Positions 8,124-18,570 are shown, numbered from the stretch's first letter. The stretch is DNA of 64,000 nucleotides from Porphyromonas catoniae ATCC 51270 (GCF_000565015.1 NZ_JDFF01000012.1:62001-126000); one strand, 5' to 3'. Numbers and translations are program-made. The notes: generated from the sequence alone by a model not told the origin.

Positions 8124-9044
8124 CTATTCGGGGGAGGCTAAGAGGACAAATGCACCCTCAGGAGCATAGAGGCGGTAGCGGAGTGTGAAGCCTTTGGGCA
8201 GGAGTACCTCTACTGCTGCACCCCGAGGGCGACGTACGATGATACCAGGGTGGCGAATGAGCTTCTCCTCGAGTGTGTCGTCTGGACAGCCCATCTTCGT
8301 TGAGAGTGTCGTGCCGTCTGAGTGGAAGGTGTAGCTCAGCGTAGCGGTAGACTCTCGTAGGAGCTCGAAGCGGCCATTCAGCGTATGGATGTTGCAGTCT
8401 ACCTTCATGAGCTTACTTGGGATCAGCTCGATGTAGTAATCCTCGGCAGCATCCGAGCCTTGGGGGGCTGTGATGCGATAGGGTAGGAAACCTTCCTTCG
8501 TCTGGGTATAGGTCTCGGAGGGGGATGCCTCTTGGGGCGCACCTACTGCACGCCAATAGCGGTAGCCCAAACGTACGCTATCTCGCATGGTCACAGCCAC
8601 ACGGCGGTTGCCTCGGAAGGGTAGGAGAAGTGGTTCTCCGTAGCAGAACTGGGTTTCGATCGGTGGCGCTCCGTGGGTATAGACTTTTGAGGTTATTGGA
8701 TCTGCCTCCCCATCATAGACGTAGTAGTTCAGCGAGTCTCGTTGCTCCGTAGAGACGAGGCGTCCATTCATGCGACATACCGTGCCTGGAGTGGTATTGA
8801 GCCGAATAGGTGTAAGCTCAAAGCGGTACTCCTCTATGGAGGGGACAAGAGGAAGGGTAAAGATAAAGGTGTGAGGGGGGAAACCTACAGCTTCGGCATC
8901 ATAGGTGAGCATCGTCCCTTCGCTAGGGAGCTGTGCCTCTTCGGTCTGTGCTTCTCTAGAGGCGCGACAGCCCCAGAGGAGGAGAAGCATCAGCCCATAG
9001 AGGATGGAGCGAGAGGCAACACGGATAAAACGAGTAACCGTCAT
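8124..9044 (-). CDS. Tandem ecotin-domain lipoprotein (serine protease inhibitor)
   Basis: Predicted surface or periplasmic lipoprotein (lipobox LLWGC, Cys26) with two ecotin-like domains. Domain 1 spans ~58-166 (YRFELTPI, C90, NYYVYDGEADPITSKV, ending in YRYWRA). Domain 2 spans ~188-296 (YYIELIPSKLMKVDCNIHTL, STKMGCPDD, ending in RYRLYAPEG). Ecotins are normally ~140-aa periplasmic single-domain inhibitors of chymotrypsin-fold proteases; the substrate-like loop bears the P1 residue (Met84 in E. coli). By alignment by eye the P1 position is Lys120 in domain 1 and Lys250 in domain 2. Domain 2 keeps the loop disulfide pair C217/C253. Domain 1 has C90 but not the loop Cys at the usual place; C134 may replace it. 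The target protease is unknown. Confidence 0.75.
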   Translation of the reverse strand: MTVTRFIRVASRSILYGLMLLLLWGCRASREAQTEEAQLPSEGTMLTYDAEAVGFPPHTFIFTLPLVPSIEEYRFELTPIRLNTTPGTVCRMNGRLVSTEQRDSLNYYVYDGEADPITSKVYTHGAPPIETQFCYGEPLLLPFRGNRRVAVTMRDSVRLGYRYWRAVGAPQEASPSETYTQTKEGFLPYRITAPQGSDAAEDYYIELIPSKLMKVDCNIHTLNGRFELLRESTATLSYTFHSDGTTLSTKMGCPDDTLEEKLIRHPGIIVRRPRGAAVEVLLPKGFTLRYRLYAPEGAFVLLASPE

Positions 9045-9115
9045 GAGTATAGGGGTAAGCGTGTGGAGGATGGAGAAAGTGGGTGTAGATAGTGTGAAGT
9101 GACGTGTATATAAAG

Positions 9116-9161
9116 GAGCATCGGGTGCTCCACTCTAGAGAGCAAAGCACCCGATGCTTAG
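9116..9161 (-). terminator. Terminator after serine palmitoyltransferase
   Basis: GAGCATCGGGTGCT (9116-9129) pairs with AGCACCCGATGCTT (9146-9159). On the minus strand the stem is followed by CCTTTATATA. It lies just after the stop of the minus-strand gene. Confidence 0.7.
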
Positions 9162-9183
9162 GTTATCCAGTATCCCTAGTTGC

Positions 9184-10383
9184 CTAAGCCTTGGCATGTA
9201 GGGGAATATTCAGCTCTATGAATACTTTGTGCAGCGTATCAATTGCACGATCGAGCTGCTCATAGGTATGTGTGGCCATGAGTGAGAAGCGTATCAGTGT
9301 ATCCTCGGGAGCTACCGCAGGTGCCACCACAGGATTAACAAAGACCCCTTCGTGGAATAGTGCCGCTGTCACACGGAAGGTCTTCTCATTGTCACGTACG
9401 AAGAGCGGAATAATAGGGGTGGAGGTGTTTCCAATCTCAAAGCCAAGACTACGGAACCTCTCTAGGCAGTATTGTGTCTTCTCCTGCAGAGCCTGTACAC
9501 GCTCTGGCTCACGAAGCATTATATCTAGAGCCTTGCTTGCTGCAGCAGTTGCGGCAGGCGTACAGCTAGCACTGAAGATATAGGAGCGTGCATGGTGTCG
9601 GATGTAGTTGATGGTAGTTTTGCTCCCAGCAATGAAACCACCAATTGAGGCAAAGCTCTTACTGAAGGTACCCATGATGAGATCTACCTTGTCGGTCAAG
9701 CCGAAGTGGTTACAGACACCACGTCCATGGTCGCCTAGTACGCCAAAGCCATGAGCCTCATCGACCATCACCGAAGCACCATACTTCTCTGCGAGCTTGA
9801 TGATCTCGGGGAGCTTACAGAGGTCTCCTTCCATAGAGAAGACCCCGTCGACGACGATGAGCTTGATCTTACCATCTTCGCACTGCTTTAGACGACGCTC
9901 GAGCGCCTCCATATCATTGTGCTTGTAACGAAGGCTCTTAGCAGGGGAGAGGCGGATACCCTCGATGATGGAGGCATGATCGAGTGCATCCCAGATGATA
10001 TAGTCCTCACGTCCCAGTAGACATGAGATAACGCCTAGGTTGACTTGGAAGCCAGTCGAGAAGATAATCGCATCTTCCTTCCCAGCGAACGCTGCTAAAC
10101 GCTTCTCTAGCTCTAGGTGAGAGTCTAGCGTACCATTGAGGAAACGGCTCCCGGCACAACCCGTACCATACTTCTCAACAGCTGCAATGGCAGCCGCTTT
10201 GACTTCTGGATGATTCGTTAGACCAAGGTATGCATTAGAGCCAAACATCAATACCTTTTTGCCGTCGATCAGGACCTCTGTGTCCTGGTCACTCTCTATC
10301 TTTCTAAAGTAAGGATAGATGCCTGCGGCTTGAGCGCGCTGAGGCTCTGTATAGCACGCTAATTTCTGCTCGAGTAAGTTCAT
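9184..10383 (-). CDS. spt: Serine palmitoyltransferase
   Basis: PLP-dependent alpha-oxoamine synthase that condenses L-serine with palmitoyl-CoA to 3-ketosphinganine, the first step of bacterial sphingolipid synthesis. The 399-aa protein has GSNAYLGLT (48-56), CAGSRFLNGTLDSH (76-89), VDEAHGFGVLG (207-217) and the PLP-binding lysine K242 in GTFSKS. The wording MFGSNAYLGLTN and FLNGTLDSHLELE matches the Bacteroidetes serine palmitoyltransferases more closely than glycine C-acetyltransferase (Kbl) or BioF. A nearby threonine dehydrogenase keeps Kbl as a minor alternative. It is transcribed alone, with a -7-like box about 230 bp upstream and its own terminator. Confidence 0.85.
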   Translation of the reverse strand: MNLLEQKLACYTEPQRAQAAGIYPYFRKIESDQDTEVLIDGKKVLMFGSNAYLGLTNHPEVKAAAIAAVEKYGTGCAGSRFLNGTLDSHLELEKRLAAFAGKEDAIIFSTGFQVNLGVISCLLGREDYIIWDALDHASIIEGIRLSPAKSLRYKHNDMEALERRLKQCEDGKIKLIVVDGVFSMEGDLCKLPEIIKLAEKYGASVMVDEAHGFGVLGDHGRGVCNHFGLTDKVDLIMGTFSKSFASIGGFIAGSKTTINYIRHHARSYIFSASCTPAATAAASKALDIMLREPERVQALQEKTQYCLERFRSLGFEIGNTSTPIIPLFVRDNEKTFRVTAALFHEGVFVNPVVAPAVAPEDTLIRFSLMATHTYEQLDRAIDTLHKVFIELNIPLHAKA

Positions 10384-10739
10384 TCTGTTCTATCTTGTGG
10401 CCTAGAGACTCCGAGGTGAGATGCATGAGATGCCCTCCCTTGGGCAACTCATGAACTCATCTTTGGGTGGAGCTCAGAGCAGGTGATAAGACCTATTCCG
10501 TTGCATTGCTTGCTACGGGGATAAAGATCGCTCACCTCATACAAATGAGATAATGGGTCACGACATGATCCGAGGACCATTCTAGGGTCGTTACCCAAGT
10601 TTATAAATACGGGCAAAAATACACATTTCTCACAAAATCGTGCAACCCTACGAGTAGATCTCCTCCCGATCTGTGGTGTAAAGGTCTAGGAACAAGTAGA
10701 ATACGTTGGATGTGGAGGGTAAGGGAATTTCCGTGCTGA
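10384..10739. other. Intergenic region upstream of spt
   Basis: About 356 bp between the lptD stop and the spt start, both on the minus strand. A minus-strand TATTTTTG (10614-10621) fits a -7 box and would give a leader of ~225 nt. No gene, clear lptD terminator or repeat array is seen. Confidence 0.4.
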
Positions 10740-13724
10740 TTACCAGCTTTGCCCCGAACTATAGCCATGTTTATCCCACTTGACATCGTGCAGCATACTG
10801 CTCTTGACGCCGATGGAGATGCTGTAGCTACGATAAGGGCCAAAGGGAATAGCATTGGCTGATAGCGTCCAACAGTGTAGGTCACGACTAATGCCAACGG
10901 TCATATTAGCAATCCGCTTGGCTAGGAAGTCATAGCTGGCATTGAAGTTAAAAGACCAGTTCTTCGTTGGTTGGATACTCCCAGAGAACATAAGACTATG
11001 CGTTAGGCCATAGTTGTACTCATCCCGACGAGGGTCAAAGGTTGTCCGGTTGAGGTTCACACCATACGAGAAGGAGATATTCCAAGGAATGCTGGTCTTC
11101 AGATAGCCATCCTCATCGTATTCCCCTTCATTATTATTGTTCCCGTAGAGAGACTTCTTCTCCTGCTTTTTTGCTGCGATGTCCGCCAGAGAGGTATCCT
11201 TACCATCGGGGGGGGGATTATTGGGGTCTGTATTCAGACTATCGGCATCGTTGTCCTTACGCTTATCTTTCTCTTTGTTCCCCTTGCCTGTGAGGAAGTT
11301 CTTCAGCTTCTCAAAGGTTTGGTTATTCAGTGTGTAGCTAAAGGAGGTTCCTGTGCCACGTAGGCTACCGAAGCCCTTACCATTGAAGATACGAAGCTTA
11401 TTCACTCGGTGTGGGGTGACGTACCCACTGCCATCGGTCGTATGCCCATAGAGGTAAGGGTCGAAAGAGCCACTGAGGTTGATATTCAGTGACTGGGAGA
11501 GCCTAATGGAGATGCTCGCATTGATATCTGCTAGTTGGAAGGAGTCGGCTGCGAGGTTGTAGCTGGAGCTTACGGAGAAGTTGTCAATGAGGCTAATCTT
11601 CTTGTAGCTCTCTGTGCTATCCGTCTTGCTACGTACCTTCATCTCAAGGTTGTTATCAATGCCGAAGTTAATCGAAGCGGACTTACCTCGCCCCGGAGCT
11701 CCGAAGATATGCCCATCACCGTAGCGTGAGTAAATCTCTTGACGTGCCCGTCCATCTTTATCTATATAGTCCAGCGTCTCATAGTAGCCCCACATGGGTG
11801 CGCCGAAGTCGGGTGTGTAGCTGATACCGATACGTGGCGTCATGCGGTGGCGTATCATCTGTACCTTGTCACCGAAAAGCCGCCATGGCTTATAGAAGCC
11901 ATAGAGTGTAGTGTTTAAGCTGGCTGAGGTAGAGAAGTCAAAGACGCGGTTGAAGCCGTACTTACGCTCGTAGACTGTTGCATTCTTTGTCGCATCGTAG
12001 TGCTTGACGGACTTGTAGGTGTACCATCGTTCGTTGTAGTTCGCACTCAGAGTCAGATCAATGTAGTCAAAGAGCTTGTACGATGCTGAGATGGGGATAT
12101 TGTGCGAGAAGGCATTCTGCCAGTCACGGATAAGGTTAGACTTGAAGAGTCGGTACTCTTTTGTGGAGATGCTGTTGCGGAACTGTCCAGAGTAGCTTAG
12201 GCTGATCTTCTCATACCAACGTTCGGCTCCGACACGCTTCTTGCGCTTGAAGGGGTAGATACGATTCATGCTGATCGATACGTTGGGGAGGCTCATAGAG
12301 ACCATTGAGTCTGCAGAGGTCTGTGTGGCATCGATCGAAGCAGAGAGGCGGAAAGGGGTGCCAGCGAAGGTGCGACTGTAGTTAATGGAGGAGTTTTTCG
12401 TATTCTGCCCCGATACCATCGGGTTGTAGAGGGTGCTTAGGGAGTTATGATTAAAGCTGCTCGTCGAGTAGTTTACGCTCGCTGAGAAGGTCTCATTCGG
12501 GTTAGCTTTAGCATCTTGGCTATGAGTCCAGTTGATGCGGAAGTCTGAACTCCGGGAGAAAGAGCCTACTACGTCCTTCTCCCCTGTTTTGGTGACAAGG
12601 TAGCTCAGATTGAAGTTCCCATTGTAGCGATAACGCTTCCGATAGTTGGAGCGTGCATTTACACCCCAAGAGCCAAGAGAATACCAATCCCCTGTGACCG
12701 CCATGTCGATATAGTCATTGAAGGCGAAGTAATATCCCCCCTCTCTGAGATAGAAGCCTCGCTGAGTCTCTTCTCCATACTTAGGCATGATAATCCCTGA
12801 GGAGTAGCTTTTATTGAAGGGGAAGAAGCCGAAAGGTAGACCAATCGGTGTAGGGACATCGGCGATGACAAGGTAGGATGGACCAGCCACGACGTTCTTC
12901 TGTGGACGAGCCTTCCCCTTGGTGAGCATGAAGTAGAAGTGAGGATGCTCGTGGTTATCACATGTGCTGTAGCGTCCGTTCTCCATGTAGAGACAGTTGT
13001 TATCCATCAGTTTAGTACGCTCAGCGGTGATGTAACCTTCGCCCTGCTGGGTGACAGCTCCTGTGATGAACCCCTTACTGGTCTTGAAGTTGTAGTTCAG
13101 GCTCTTGGCCTCGTAGCTCTCCCCTCCGTCCTTAAACTTTGGGTAAGCAGTTGCCTTCCCTGCACTATCAATCGTGTAGTGTGCATAGACGAGGGAGCTA
13201 TCGGTATTCATGCGCATGAAGTTAGCCTCTAGCCCTTTGTCCTTATAGTCTACTGTGCTTGGTCCGAAGAGATAGGTGAGGTTCTGTCCGAGGAGGACCA
13301 TTGAATCCTGTGCTTTGTAGGCGATGATGTCGTCGAAGGTCTCCGCAGCTCTTCGTTTACGAACCTTCTCTAGACTGTCGGCGTTAGCCTTAGCTTGAGA
13401 GAGGCTATCCAGCACTTTCCCCTGCTGAAGGCTGTCAGGAAGGGTGTCAATGGTTTGGGTAAGGCTCTCATTTCTCAAGGTAGCCCTTCCTTTGTCTCCT
13501 AGGGTTAAGGAGTCAGAAGATGTACTGTCGGAGAAGATTGAGCGGAGCTGCTCCAGTGTGCTGATGCCCGCACCTTGGGGGTGCGTCGTATCGCCTACTA
13601 GGGTCTTAGTGACCTTAGTAGACGCTCGTGGGGTCTTGTATCGGGTAGCACAGGAAACGAAGACCATCAAGGTGATGATCCCGAGGGCAAGCCGTCTACT
13701 AGTGGAGTCTCTACGTCTGAGCAT
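10740..13724 (-). CDS. lptD: LPS-assembly outer-membrane protein LptD, Bacteroidetes type
   Basis: Inserts lipopolysaccharide into the outer leaflet of the outer membrane. 994 aa. The N-terminus has a hydrophobic signal (LALGIITLMVFVSC) and a Ser/Asp-rich linker to ~140. An LptA-like beta-jellyroll follows at ~150-260 (YEAKSLNYNFKTSKGFITGA, GEGYITAERTKLMDNNCLYM). The long C-terminal barrel includes the family block FGFFPFNKSYSSGIIMPKYG and alternating aromatic strands to the end. A low-complexity Asp/Lys/Asn-rich insertion lies at ~790-860. The Cys before the linker could be a lipobox, which would be unusual for a barrel. It is a single gene with a minus-strand TATCTTTG -7 box upstream. Confidence 0.85.
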   Translation of the reverse strand: MLRRRDSTSRRLALGIITLMVFVSCATRYKTPRASTKVTKTLVGDTTHPQGAGISTLEQLRSIFSDSTSSDSLTLGDKGRATLRNESLTQTIDTLPDSLQQGKVLDSLSQAKANADSLEKVRKRRAAETFDDIIAYKAQDSMVLLGQNLTYLFGPSTVDYKDKGLEANFMRMNTDSSLVYAHYTIDSAGKATAYPKFKDGGESYEAKSLNYNFKTSKGFITGAVTQQGEGYITAERTKLMDNNCLYMENGRYSTCDNHEHPHFYFMLTKGKARPQKNVVAGPSYLVIADVPTPIGLPFGFFPFNKSYSSGIIMPKYGEETQRGFYLREGGYYFAFNDYIDMAVTGDWYSLGSWGVNARSNYRKRYRYNGNFNLSYLVTKTGEKDVVGSFSRSSDFRINWTHSQDAKANPNETFSASVNYSTSSFNHNSLSTLYNPMVSGQNTKNSSINYSRTFAGTPFRLSASIDATQTSADSMVSMSLPNVSISMNRIYPFKRKKRVGAERWYEKISLSYSGQFRNSISTKEYRLFKSNLIRDWQNAFSHNIPISASYKLFDYIDLTLSANYNERWYTYKSVKHYDATKNATVYERKYGFNRVFDFSTSASLNTTLYGFYKPWRLFGDKVQMIRHRMTPRIGISYTPDFGAPMWGYYETLDYIDKDGRARQEIYSRYGDGHIFGAPGRGKSASINFGIDNNLEMKVRSKTDSTESYKKISLIDNFSVSSSYNLAADSFQLADINASISIRLSQSLNINLSGSFDPYLYGHTTDGSGYVTPHRVNKLRIFNGKGFGSLRGTGTSFSYTLNNQTFEKLKNFLTGKGNKEKDKRKDNDADSLNTDPNNPPPDGKDTSLADIAAKKQEKKSLYGNNNNEGEYDEDGYLKTSIPWNISFSYGVNLNRTTFDPRRDEYNYGLTHSLMFSGSIQPTKNWSFNFNASYDFLAKRIANMTVGISRDLHCWTLSANAIPFGPYRSYSISIGVKSSMLHDVKWDKHGYSSGQSW

Positions 13725-13801
13725 CTGCTTGGATAACGCCGTAGGTCAGGAGCCTAGTGTAACCTCTACACTACGAAGTGGAATGCCCCAGCTACAGCCC
13801 C

Positions 13802-13809
13802 ACAAAGAT
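13802..13809 (-). promoter_or_regulatory. Candidate -7 box for lptD
   Basis: Minus-strand TATCTTTG, 78 bp before the lptD start. No matching -33 box at standard spacing. Confidence 0.4.
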
Positions 13810-13992
13810 AGCTAAAAGTGGATACTATACAGTGGGTTACTGAGGTAGAGATACGGGGGAGTAGAGAGGATTACTTTGGTCTGGATCTTGAGCCGAACAC
13901 TTACTCTGATTATGTTACTCTCTGCTACAGGTGGATTATATACTTGTTTTCAATAGCCCTCTGTAGTTAAGTCAATAGGTATAGACTGAAAG

Positions 13993-14033
13993 AAGTCACC
14001 CCTCCTAAGCTCGATGCTTAAGAGGGGCGACTT
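13993..14033 (-). terminator. Terminator of the mutAB operon
   Basis: AAGTC-ACCCCTC-CTAAGC and GCTTA-AGAGGGG-CGACTT form a long, slightly bulged stem around TCGAT, just downstream of the mutB stop on the minus strand. Confidence 0.65.
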
Positions 14034-14055
14034 CGTTAAAGGGGATACAGCCTTG

Positions 14056-16209
14056 CTATGCTTCCTCACCGAGGAGGATCTCAAGGACCTTAGCAGCGGA
14101 GTAAGCTACTGGTGTACCAGGGCCGAAGATAGCAGCTACACCAGCGTTGTAGAGGTACTCGTAGTCCTGTGCGGGAATCACACCACCTGCTGTGACCAGG
14201 ATATCAGGACGACCAAGCTTCTTCAGTTCCTCGATGACCTGAGGAATGAGCGTCTTGTGCCCTGCAGCAAGGGAAGAAACTCCCATGACGTGTACGTCGT
14301 TCTCTACAGCCTGACGTGCAGACTCCTCTGGTGTCTGGAAGAGAGGACCCATATCAACGTCAAAGCCACAGTCTGCGTAGCCCGTAGCTACGACCTTCGC
14401 ACCACGGTCATGCCCGTCCTGACCCATCTTAGCGATCATGATACGGGGCTGACGACCTTCACGCTCTGCGAACTTCTTCGCAAGTGCCTTAGCACGGACG
14501 AAGTCCTTGTCTTCGCCTGATTCAGATGAGTACACGCCTGAGATTGTTCTAATGATTGCTTTATAACGACCTACGATCTTCTCACAAGCATCGGAGATTT
14601 CACCGAGCGAAGCACGGAGAGCAGCAGCCTTGACAGCGAGGTCGAGGAGGTTACCTTCCTTGGTCTCTACGCAGTGAGTGATCGCCTCAAGAGCCTTCTT
14701 GACGGCAGCCTCATCACGGTTCTTACGGAGGTCGTTGAGTCGTGCGATTTGCTGCTCACGTACAGCGGTGTTGTCGATCTCAAGGATATCAATAGGATCT
14801 TCCTTCTCGAGGCGATATTTATTGATCCCTACGATGACCTGCTGACGAGAGTCGATACGAGCCTGAGTACGAGCTGCAGCCTCTTCGATACGCATCTTAG
14901 GTAGACCCGTTTCAATCGCCTTAGCCATACCGCCCATGCTCTCTACTTCCTTGATGTGCTCCCAAGCCTTGTGCATGAGTTCGTTGGTCAGGCTCTCTAC
15001 GTAGTATGAACCTGCCCATGGATCGATCTCCTTACATACGAGGGTTTCCTCCTGGATGTAGATCTGTGTGTTACGAGCAATACGAGCGGAGAAGTCCGTA
15101 GGCAGAGCGATCGCTTCGTCAAGGGCGTTGGTGTGGAGCGACTGCGTGTGCCCGAGGGCTGCACCCATAGCTTCGATACACGTACGACCGACGTTGTTGA
15201 AGGGATCCTGCTCCGTGAGTGACCATCCAGAGGTCTGGCTGTGCGTACGCAGAGCAAGGCTCTTAGGGTTCTCGGGGTGGAACTGGTTCACAATCTTAGC
15301 CCACAGACAGCGAGCAGCACGCATCTTAGCGATCTCCATGAAGTGGTTCATACCAATCGCCCAGAAGAAGGAGAGACGTGGTGCGAACTTATCGACAGGG
15401 ATACCAGCTGCGATACCAGCCTTGAGGTATTCGAGACCGTCTGCTAGCGTGTAAGCCATCTCGATGTCAGCCGTAGCCCCAGCCTCCTGCATGTGGTAGC
15501 CAGAGATAGAGATCGAGTTGAACTTAGGCATGTTCTGTGACGTGTACTCGAAGATGTCGGCGATGATACGCATCGAGAATTCGGGTGGGTAGATATAGGT
15601 ATTACGCACCATGAATTCCTTGAGGATGTCGTTCTGGATCGTACCTGCCATCTCATCGAGTTGAGCACCCTGCTCTAGCCCTGCGTTGATGTAGAAAGCC
15701 ATTACGGGAAGTACGGCTCCGTTCATCGTCATCGAGACGGACATCTTGTTGAGGGGGATACCATCGAAGAGCACCTTCATGTCCTCTAGGGAGCAGATAG
15801 ACACCCCAGCCTTACCGACGTCCCCGACTACACGTGGGTGGTCAGCGTCGTAACCACGGTGGGTAGCAAGGTCAAAGGCCACGGATAGCCCCTTCTGCCC
15901 AGAGGCAAGGTTACGGCGATAGAAGGCGTTGGATTCCTCAGCCGTTGAGAAGCCTGCGTACTGACGAATCGTCCAGGGGCGCATAGCGTACATACCGCTA
16001 TATGGGCCACGTAGGTAAGGAGGAATACCCGAAGCATAGTCTAGGTGCTCCATGCCCTCTAGGTCATGAGCGGTGTAGACGGGCTTGACGAGGATCTGCT
16101 CAGCCGTACGCCATACAGCGTCGTTCTTCTGCTCTTCAGCCCACTTGACGGGACAGGTATGAGCGAAGCCAGCAGACTTAATATCTATGTTCTTGAATTG
16201 TGGTTTCAT
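14056..16209 (-). CDS. mutB: Methylmalonyl-CoA mutase large (alpha) subunit
   Basis: Adenosylcobalamin-dependent interconversion of succinyl-CoA and methylmalonyl-CoA, a step of propionate formation from succinate. 717 aa. The N-terminal TIM-barrel catalytic part (~50-560) includes [20 protein letters not shown] and [16 protein letters not shown]. The C-terminal cobalamin-binding domain starts near 588 and has the DxHxxG motif D598-G-H600-D-R-G603, His600 being the lower axial cobalt ligand, followed by a GGVIP loop. The upstream small-subunit gene ends 20 bp before this start, so the two form an operon. Full length and all key residues are present. Confidence 0.96.
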   Translation of the reverse strand: MKPQFKNIDIKSAGFAHTCPVKWAEEQKNDAVWRTAEQILVKPVYTAHDLEGMEHLDYASGIPPYLRGPYSGMYAMRPWTIRQYAGFSTAEESNAFYRRNLASGQKGLSVAFDLATHRGYDADHPRVVGDVGKAGVSICSLEDMKVLFDGIPLNKMSVSMTMNGAVLPVMAFYINAGLEQGAQLDEMAGTIQNDILKEFMVRNTYIYPPEFSMRIIADIFEYTSQNMPKFNSISISGYHMQEAGATADIEMAYTLADGLEYLKAGIAAGIPVDKFAPRLSFFWAIGMNHFMEIAKMRAARCLWAKIVNQFHPENPKSLALRTHSQTSGWSLTEQDPFNNVGRTCIEAMGAALGHTQSLHTNALDEAIALPTDFSARIARNTQIYIQEETLVCKEIDPWAGSYYVESLTNELMHKAWEHIKEVESMGGMAKAIETGLPKMRIEEAAARTQARIDSRQQVIVGINKYRLEKEDPIDILEIDNTAVREQQIARLNDLRKNRDEAAVKKALEAITHCVETKEGNLLDLAVKAAALRASLGEISDACEKIVGRYKAIIRTISGVYSSESGEDKDFVRAKALAKKFAEREGRQPRIMIAKMGQDGHDRGAKVVATGYADCGFDVDMGPLFQTPEESARQAVENDVHVMGVSSLAAGHKTLIPQVIEELKKLGRPDILVTAGGVIPAQDYEYLYNAGVAAIFGPGTPVAYSAAKVLEILLGEEA

Positions 16210-16229
16210 TTCTTTCGTCTCCTTACCTA

Positions 16230-18089
16230 TTAGTTAATACCGAGCTTTTGGTTAAACTGGCGGAGCGTTTCGAGGACGTTGCTCTTGACGTTGATGTAGT
16301 TCTCGATGCCGACGGCCTTGAGGTCCTCCATGCAAGCAGGAGCACCAGCTACGACGAACTCTGCACGACCAGCGAGGTACTTGTAGGCCTCGGGGGCATA
16401 CTCTGCATATTCGTCATCACTTGAGCAAAGGACGATGATCGAGGCTCCAGCTGCCAGCCCTGCATCTATACCCTCCTGTACGGTAGCGAAGCCCAGGTTA
16501 TCCTGAATCTTGTAGCCAGCGCAAGCGAAGAAGTTACTGGAGAACTGAGAGCGAGCTAGACGCATCGCGAGATTACCGATGGTGAGCATGAAGACCTTAA
16601 CCTCCTTGCCACTACGTTCGGTAGAGAGACGGAGAGCCTCGAACTCAGAGGCACCACGATCGAAGCATAGGGCTTCGATGGTTGGAGTACCACAGCCACA
16701 GCTGTGACCACCCTTCTCTTCAGCGTGTACCTTCTGTGAGGCGGTCTCGGTGAAGTTAGGGAACTGGTTTGTACCGAGGAAGATTTCCTTACGTGCAGCT
16801 ACAGCAGCGTGACGCTTGGTGTTGCTTGCATTGACCGCCTTCTGCACGGCACCAGCCTCAGCAGCAGCAGCGAAGCCACCTTCTTCCTCTACTGCGAGGA
16901 AGAGCTTCCAAGCCTCACCAGCAATCGCGTTCGTCAGGTGCTCTAGGTAGTAGGAGCCTGCAGCAGGGTCGATGACCTTGTCGAAGTGAGACTCTTCCTT
17001 GAGCAGGAGTTGCTGATTGCGTGCGATACGCTCAGAGAAGTTATCCGGCTCCTGATAGGTAACGTCGAAGGGCTGTACGGTAAGCGAATCAACACCACCC
17101 AGTGTAGCGGACATCGCTTCGGTCTGTGTACGAAGGAGGTTCACGTGCGCATCATAGATGGTTTTGTTCCAAGTGGAGGTGACAGCATGCATGTGGATCT
17201 TAGCTGCTTCACCCTTATACTGGTCACCATAGGCACCTACGATCTCAGCCCAGAGCCAGCGTGCTGCACGGAACTTAGCCAGCTCCATGAAGTAGTTGGA
17301 CCCGACGCCGAAGACGAACTTGATACGAGAGGTAAGCTCCTCGATTGAGTAGCCAGCATCCCCCAGCTTATCGAGTAGCTCTGCACCCCAAGCTAGGGCA
17401 TAACCAAGCTCCTGATAGATATAGGCACCAGCGTTGCTGATATTCAGTGCGTTCACCGTGAGGACACGGAAGCCAGGCAGAGGACGGATAGCCTCGAGTA
17501 GCTCGGTGCACATGGCCACCCACTGAGGGTTAGAGATACCCTTGACGAGTTGCTTCTTGAATGGGTCAAAGTTGATCGATCCCTTGCACTCCTTGACGTT
17601 TGCACCTGCTCCTGTGAGGTACTCTACTAGAGCGCCAGCGAGCTTGCTAGCGACAGAGATACAGCAGGTGAAGTTCAGCTCGATGGCCTCGGGCATGATG
17701 CCCTTCAGGAGGATGGCTAGGGTCTCCTTGTTTACCTGGTCACGGCTAAGCTTGAAGCCGAGCGAGGTAACACCCTTGTTGAGGATGTCCAGAGCCTTTG
17801 CATTTGCTTCCTTGGGGTCGGTGACGTGGATGTCTTGGCGGATAAGCCACTCATTGTCCATGCGTGTGGAGCGCACGTAGGGGTACTCGCCAGGCATTAC
17901 ATTAGGTGTGGAGAGGCCTTCGAGGTCTTCACGGCGGTAGTAGGGATTTACGTTAAATCCTTCGTTCGTACGCCAAACGAGTCTTTTGTCGAAGTCTGCT
18001 CCCTTCAAGTCGGCTACGATCTTATCCTTCCATTCCTGTGTGCTAATGGCCGGAAATTCACTCAGTAACCGTTCTTTGTCAGTTGCCAT
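16230..18089 (-). CDS. mutA: Methylmalonyl-CoA mutase small (beta) subunit
   Basis: 619-aa partner of MutB in the heterodimeric mutase. It shares the barrel fold (~50-480) and a C-terminal cobalamin-like domain. In the latter the DxHxxG motif is replaced ([16 protein letters not shown]), so it cannot coordinate cobalamin and is structural, as expected for this subunit. A short Cys/His-rich stretch [10 protein letters not shown] lies between the domains, near residue 465. The gene precedes mutB by 20 bp. A minus-strand TACCTTTG at 18125-18132 is a candidate -7 box for the operon. Confidence 0.94.
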   Translation of the reverse strand: MATDKERLLSEFPAISTQEWKDKIVADLKGADFDKRLVWRTNEGFNVNPYYRREDLEGLSTPNVMPGEYPYVRSTRMDNEWLIRQDIHVTDPKEANAKALDILNKGVTSLGFKLSRDQVNKETLAILLKGIMPEAIELNFTCCISVASKLAGALVEYLTGAGANVKECKGSINFDPFKKQLVKGISNPQWVAMCTELLEAIRPLPGFRVLTVNALNISNAGAYIYQELGYALAWGAELLDKLGDAGYSIEELTSRIKFVFGVGSNYFMELAKFRAARWLWAEIVGAYGDQYKGEAAKIHMHAVTSTWNKTIYDAHVNLLRTQTEAMSATLGGVDSLTVQPFDVTYQEPDNFSERIARNQQLLLKEESHFDKVIDPAAGSYYLEHLTNAIAGEAWKLFLAVEEEGGFAAAAEAGAVQKAVNASNTKRHAAVAARKEIFLGTNQFPNFTETASQKVHAEEKGGHSCGCGTPTIEALCFDRGASEFEALRLSTERSGKEVKVFMLTIGNLAMRLARSQFSSNFFACAGYKIQDNLGFATVQEGIDAGLAAGASIIVLCSSDDEYAEYAPEAYKYLAGRAEFVVAGAPACMEDLKAVGIENYINVKSNVLETLRQFNQKLGIN

Positions 18090-18124
18090 AATAGTTCAAT
18101 TTAGTGAATTGATTATTTATTGCG

Positions 18125-18132
18125 CAAAGGTA
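18125..18132 (-). promoter_or_regulatory. Candidate -7 box for mutAB
   Basis: Minus-strand TACCTTTG, 36 bp before the mutA start. The -33 element is not recognisable. Confidence 0.45.
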
Positions 18133-18354
18133 AGGTAAATCACTGAGATAGCCTACCCTAATGTGCTGTATTGGTAATTATATATCCTCATTCCCATCAT
18201 CGGAGCTGTGTGAGGGGAAGTACCCAAGGAACTACAGACTAAATATGAGCCTAGGGCTAGGATGGTATATGAAGCCTCGAGGCTTGGTGTAGAGGGCCTC
18301 ATCTATGATGTTTATGTAGAGCGGGATATGGGTGGTGTAAAAAGGTGGTTGGAC

Positions 18355-18462
18355 GAGTTATGGTAAGTCGTTGCAACGAGTTACTATAACTCTCTAAAGC
18401 GAGTTACCACAACTCTTCGTGACGAGTTACCATAAGTCGTTTTCGCGAGTTATGGCAACTCG
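18355..18462. repeat. Family 1 palindrome array B
   Basis: Five 16-bp cores at 18355, 18378, 18401, 18424 and 18447 separated by 7-bp spacers TTGCAAC, CTAAAGC, TCGTGAC, TTTTCGC. The total is 108 bp, as in array A. Some cores carry substitutions in the dyad (for example GAGTTACTATAACTCT). It is flanked by a 9-bp inverted repeat AAAAGGTGG (18340-18348) and CCACCTTTT (18467-18475), which the other copies do not share. Confidence 0.92.
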
Positions 18463-18532
18463 TTTCCCACCTTTTGAAAGCCCTTTAGATAGGTCGTTTG
18501 GGAGGGGGCGATAAAAAGAGGTGTGAAAATGA

Positions 18533-18570
18533 AAAGACCTCTTCCCGTTTAGAGCTTTTGGGAGAGGTAT
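18533..18570 (-). terminator. Possible terminator of the tsaB-ssb unit
   Basis: ACCTCTTCCC (18537-18546) pairs imperfectly with GGGAGAGGT (18560-18568). On the minus strand it is followed by CTTTTCATTTT. It lies ~150 bp after the SSB stop. Confidence 0.4.

Larger units (their letters stand above)
13725..14055. other. Intergenic region between lptD and mutB
   Basis: About 331 bp holding the lptD -7 candidate (13802-13809) and the mutB terminator (13993-14033). Nothing else recognised. Confidence 0.5.

Noticed and set aside
9184-10383. Calling the alpha-oxoamine synthase glycine C-acetyltransferase (Kbl) because a threonine dehydrogenase is near
   Set aside because: MFGSNAYLGL and FLNGTLDSHLELE match Bacteroidetes serine palmitoyltransferase better, and the two genes are not adjacent (9.1 vs 5.6 kb, with opposite-strand genes between).
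14014-17880. Open frames antisense to mutA and mutB
   Set aside because: Frame shadows of the mutase genes, whose conserved motifs and length are certain.
18340-18475. 9-bp inverted repeat AAAAGGTGG/CCACCTTTT around array B taken as transposon ends
   Set aside because: None of the other four family 1 arrays has matching flanks or clear target-site duplications, so chance is likely.
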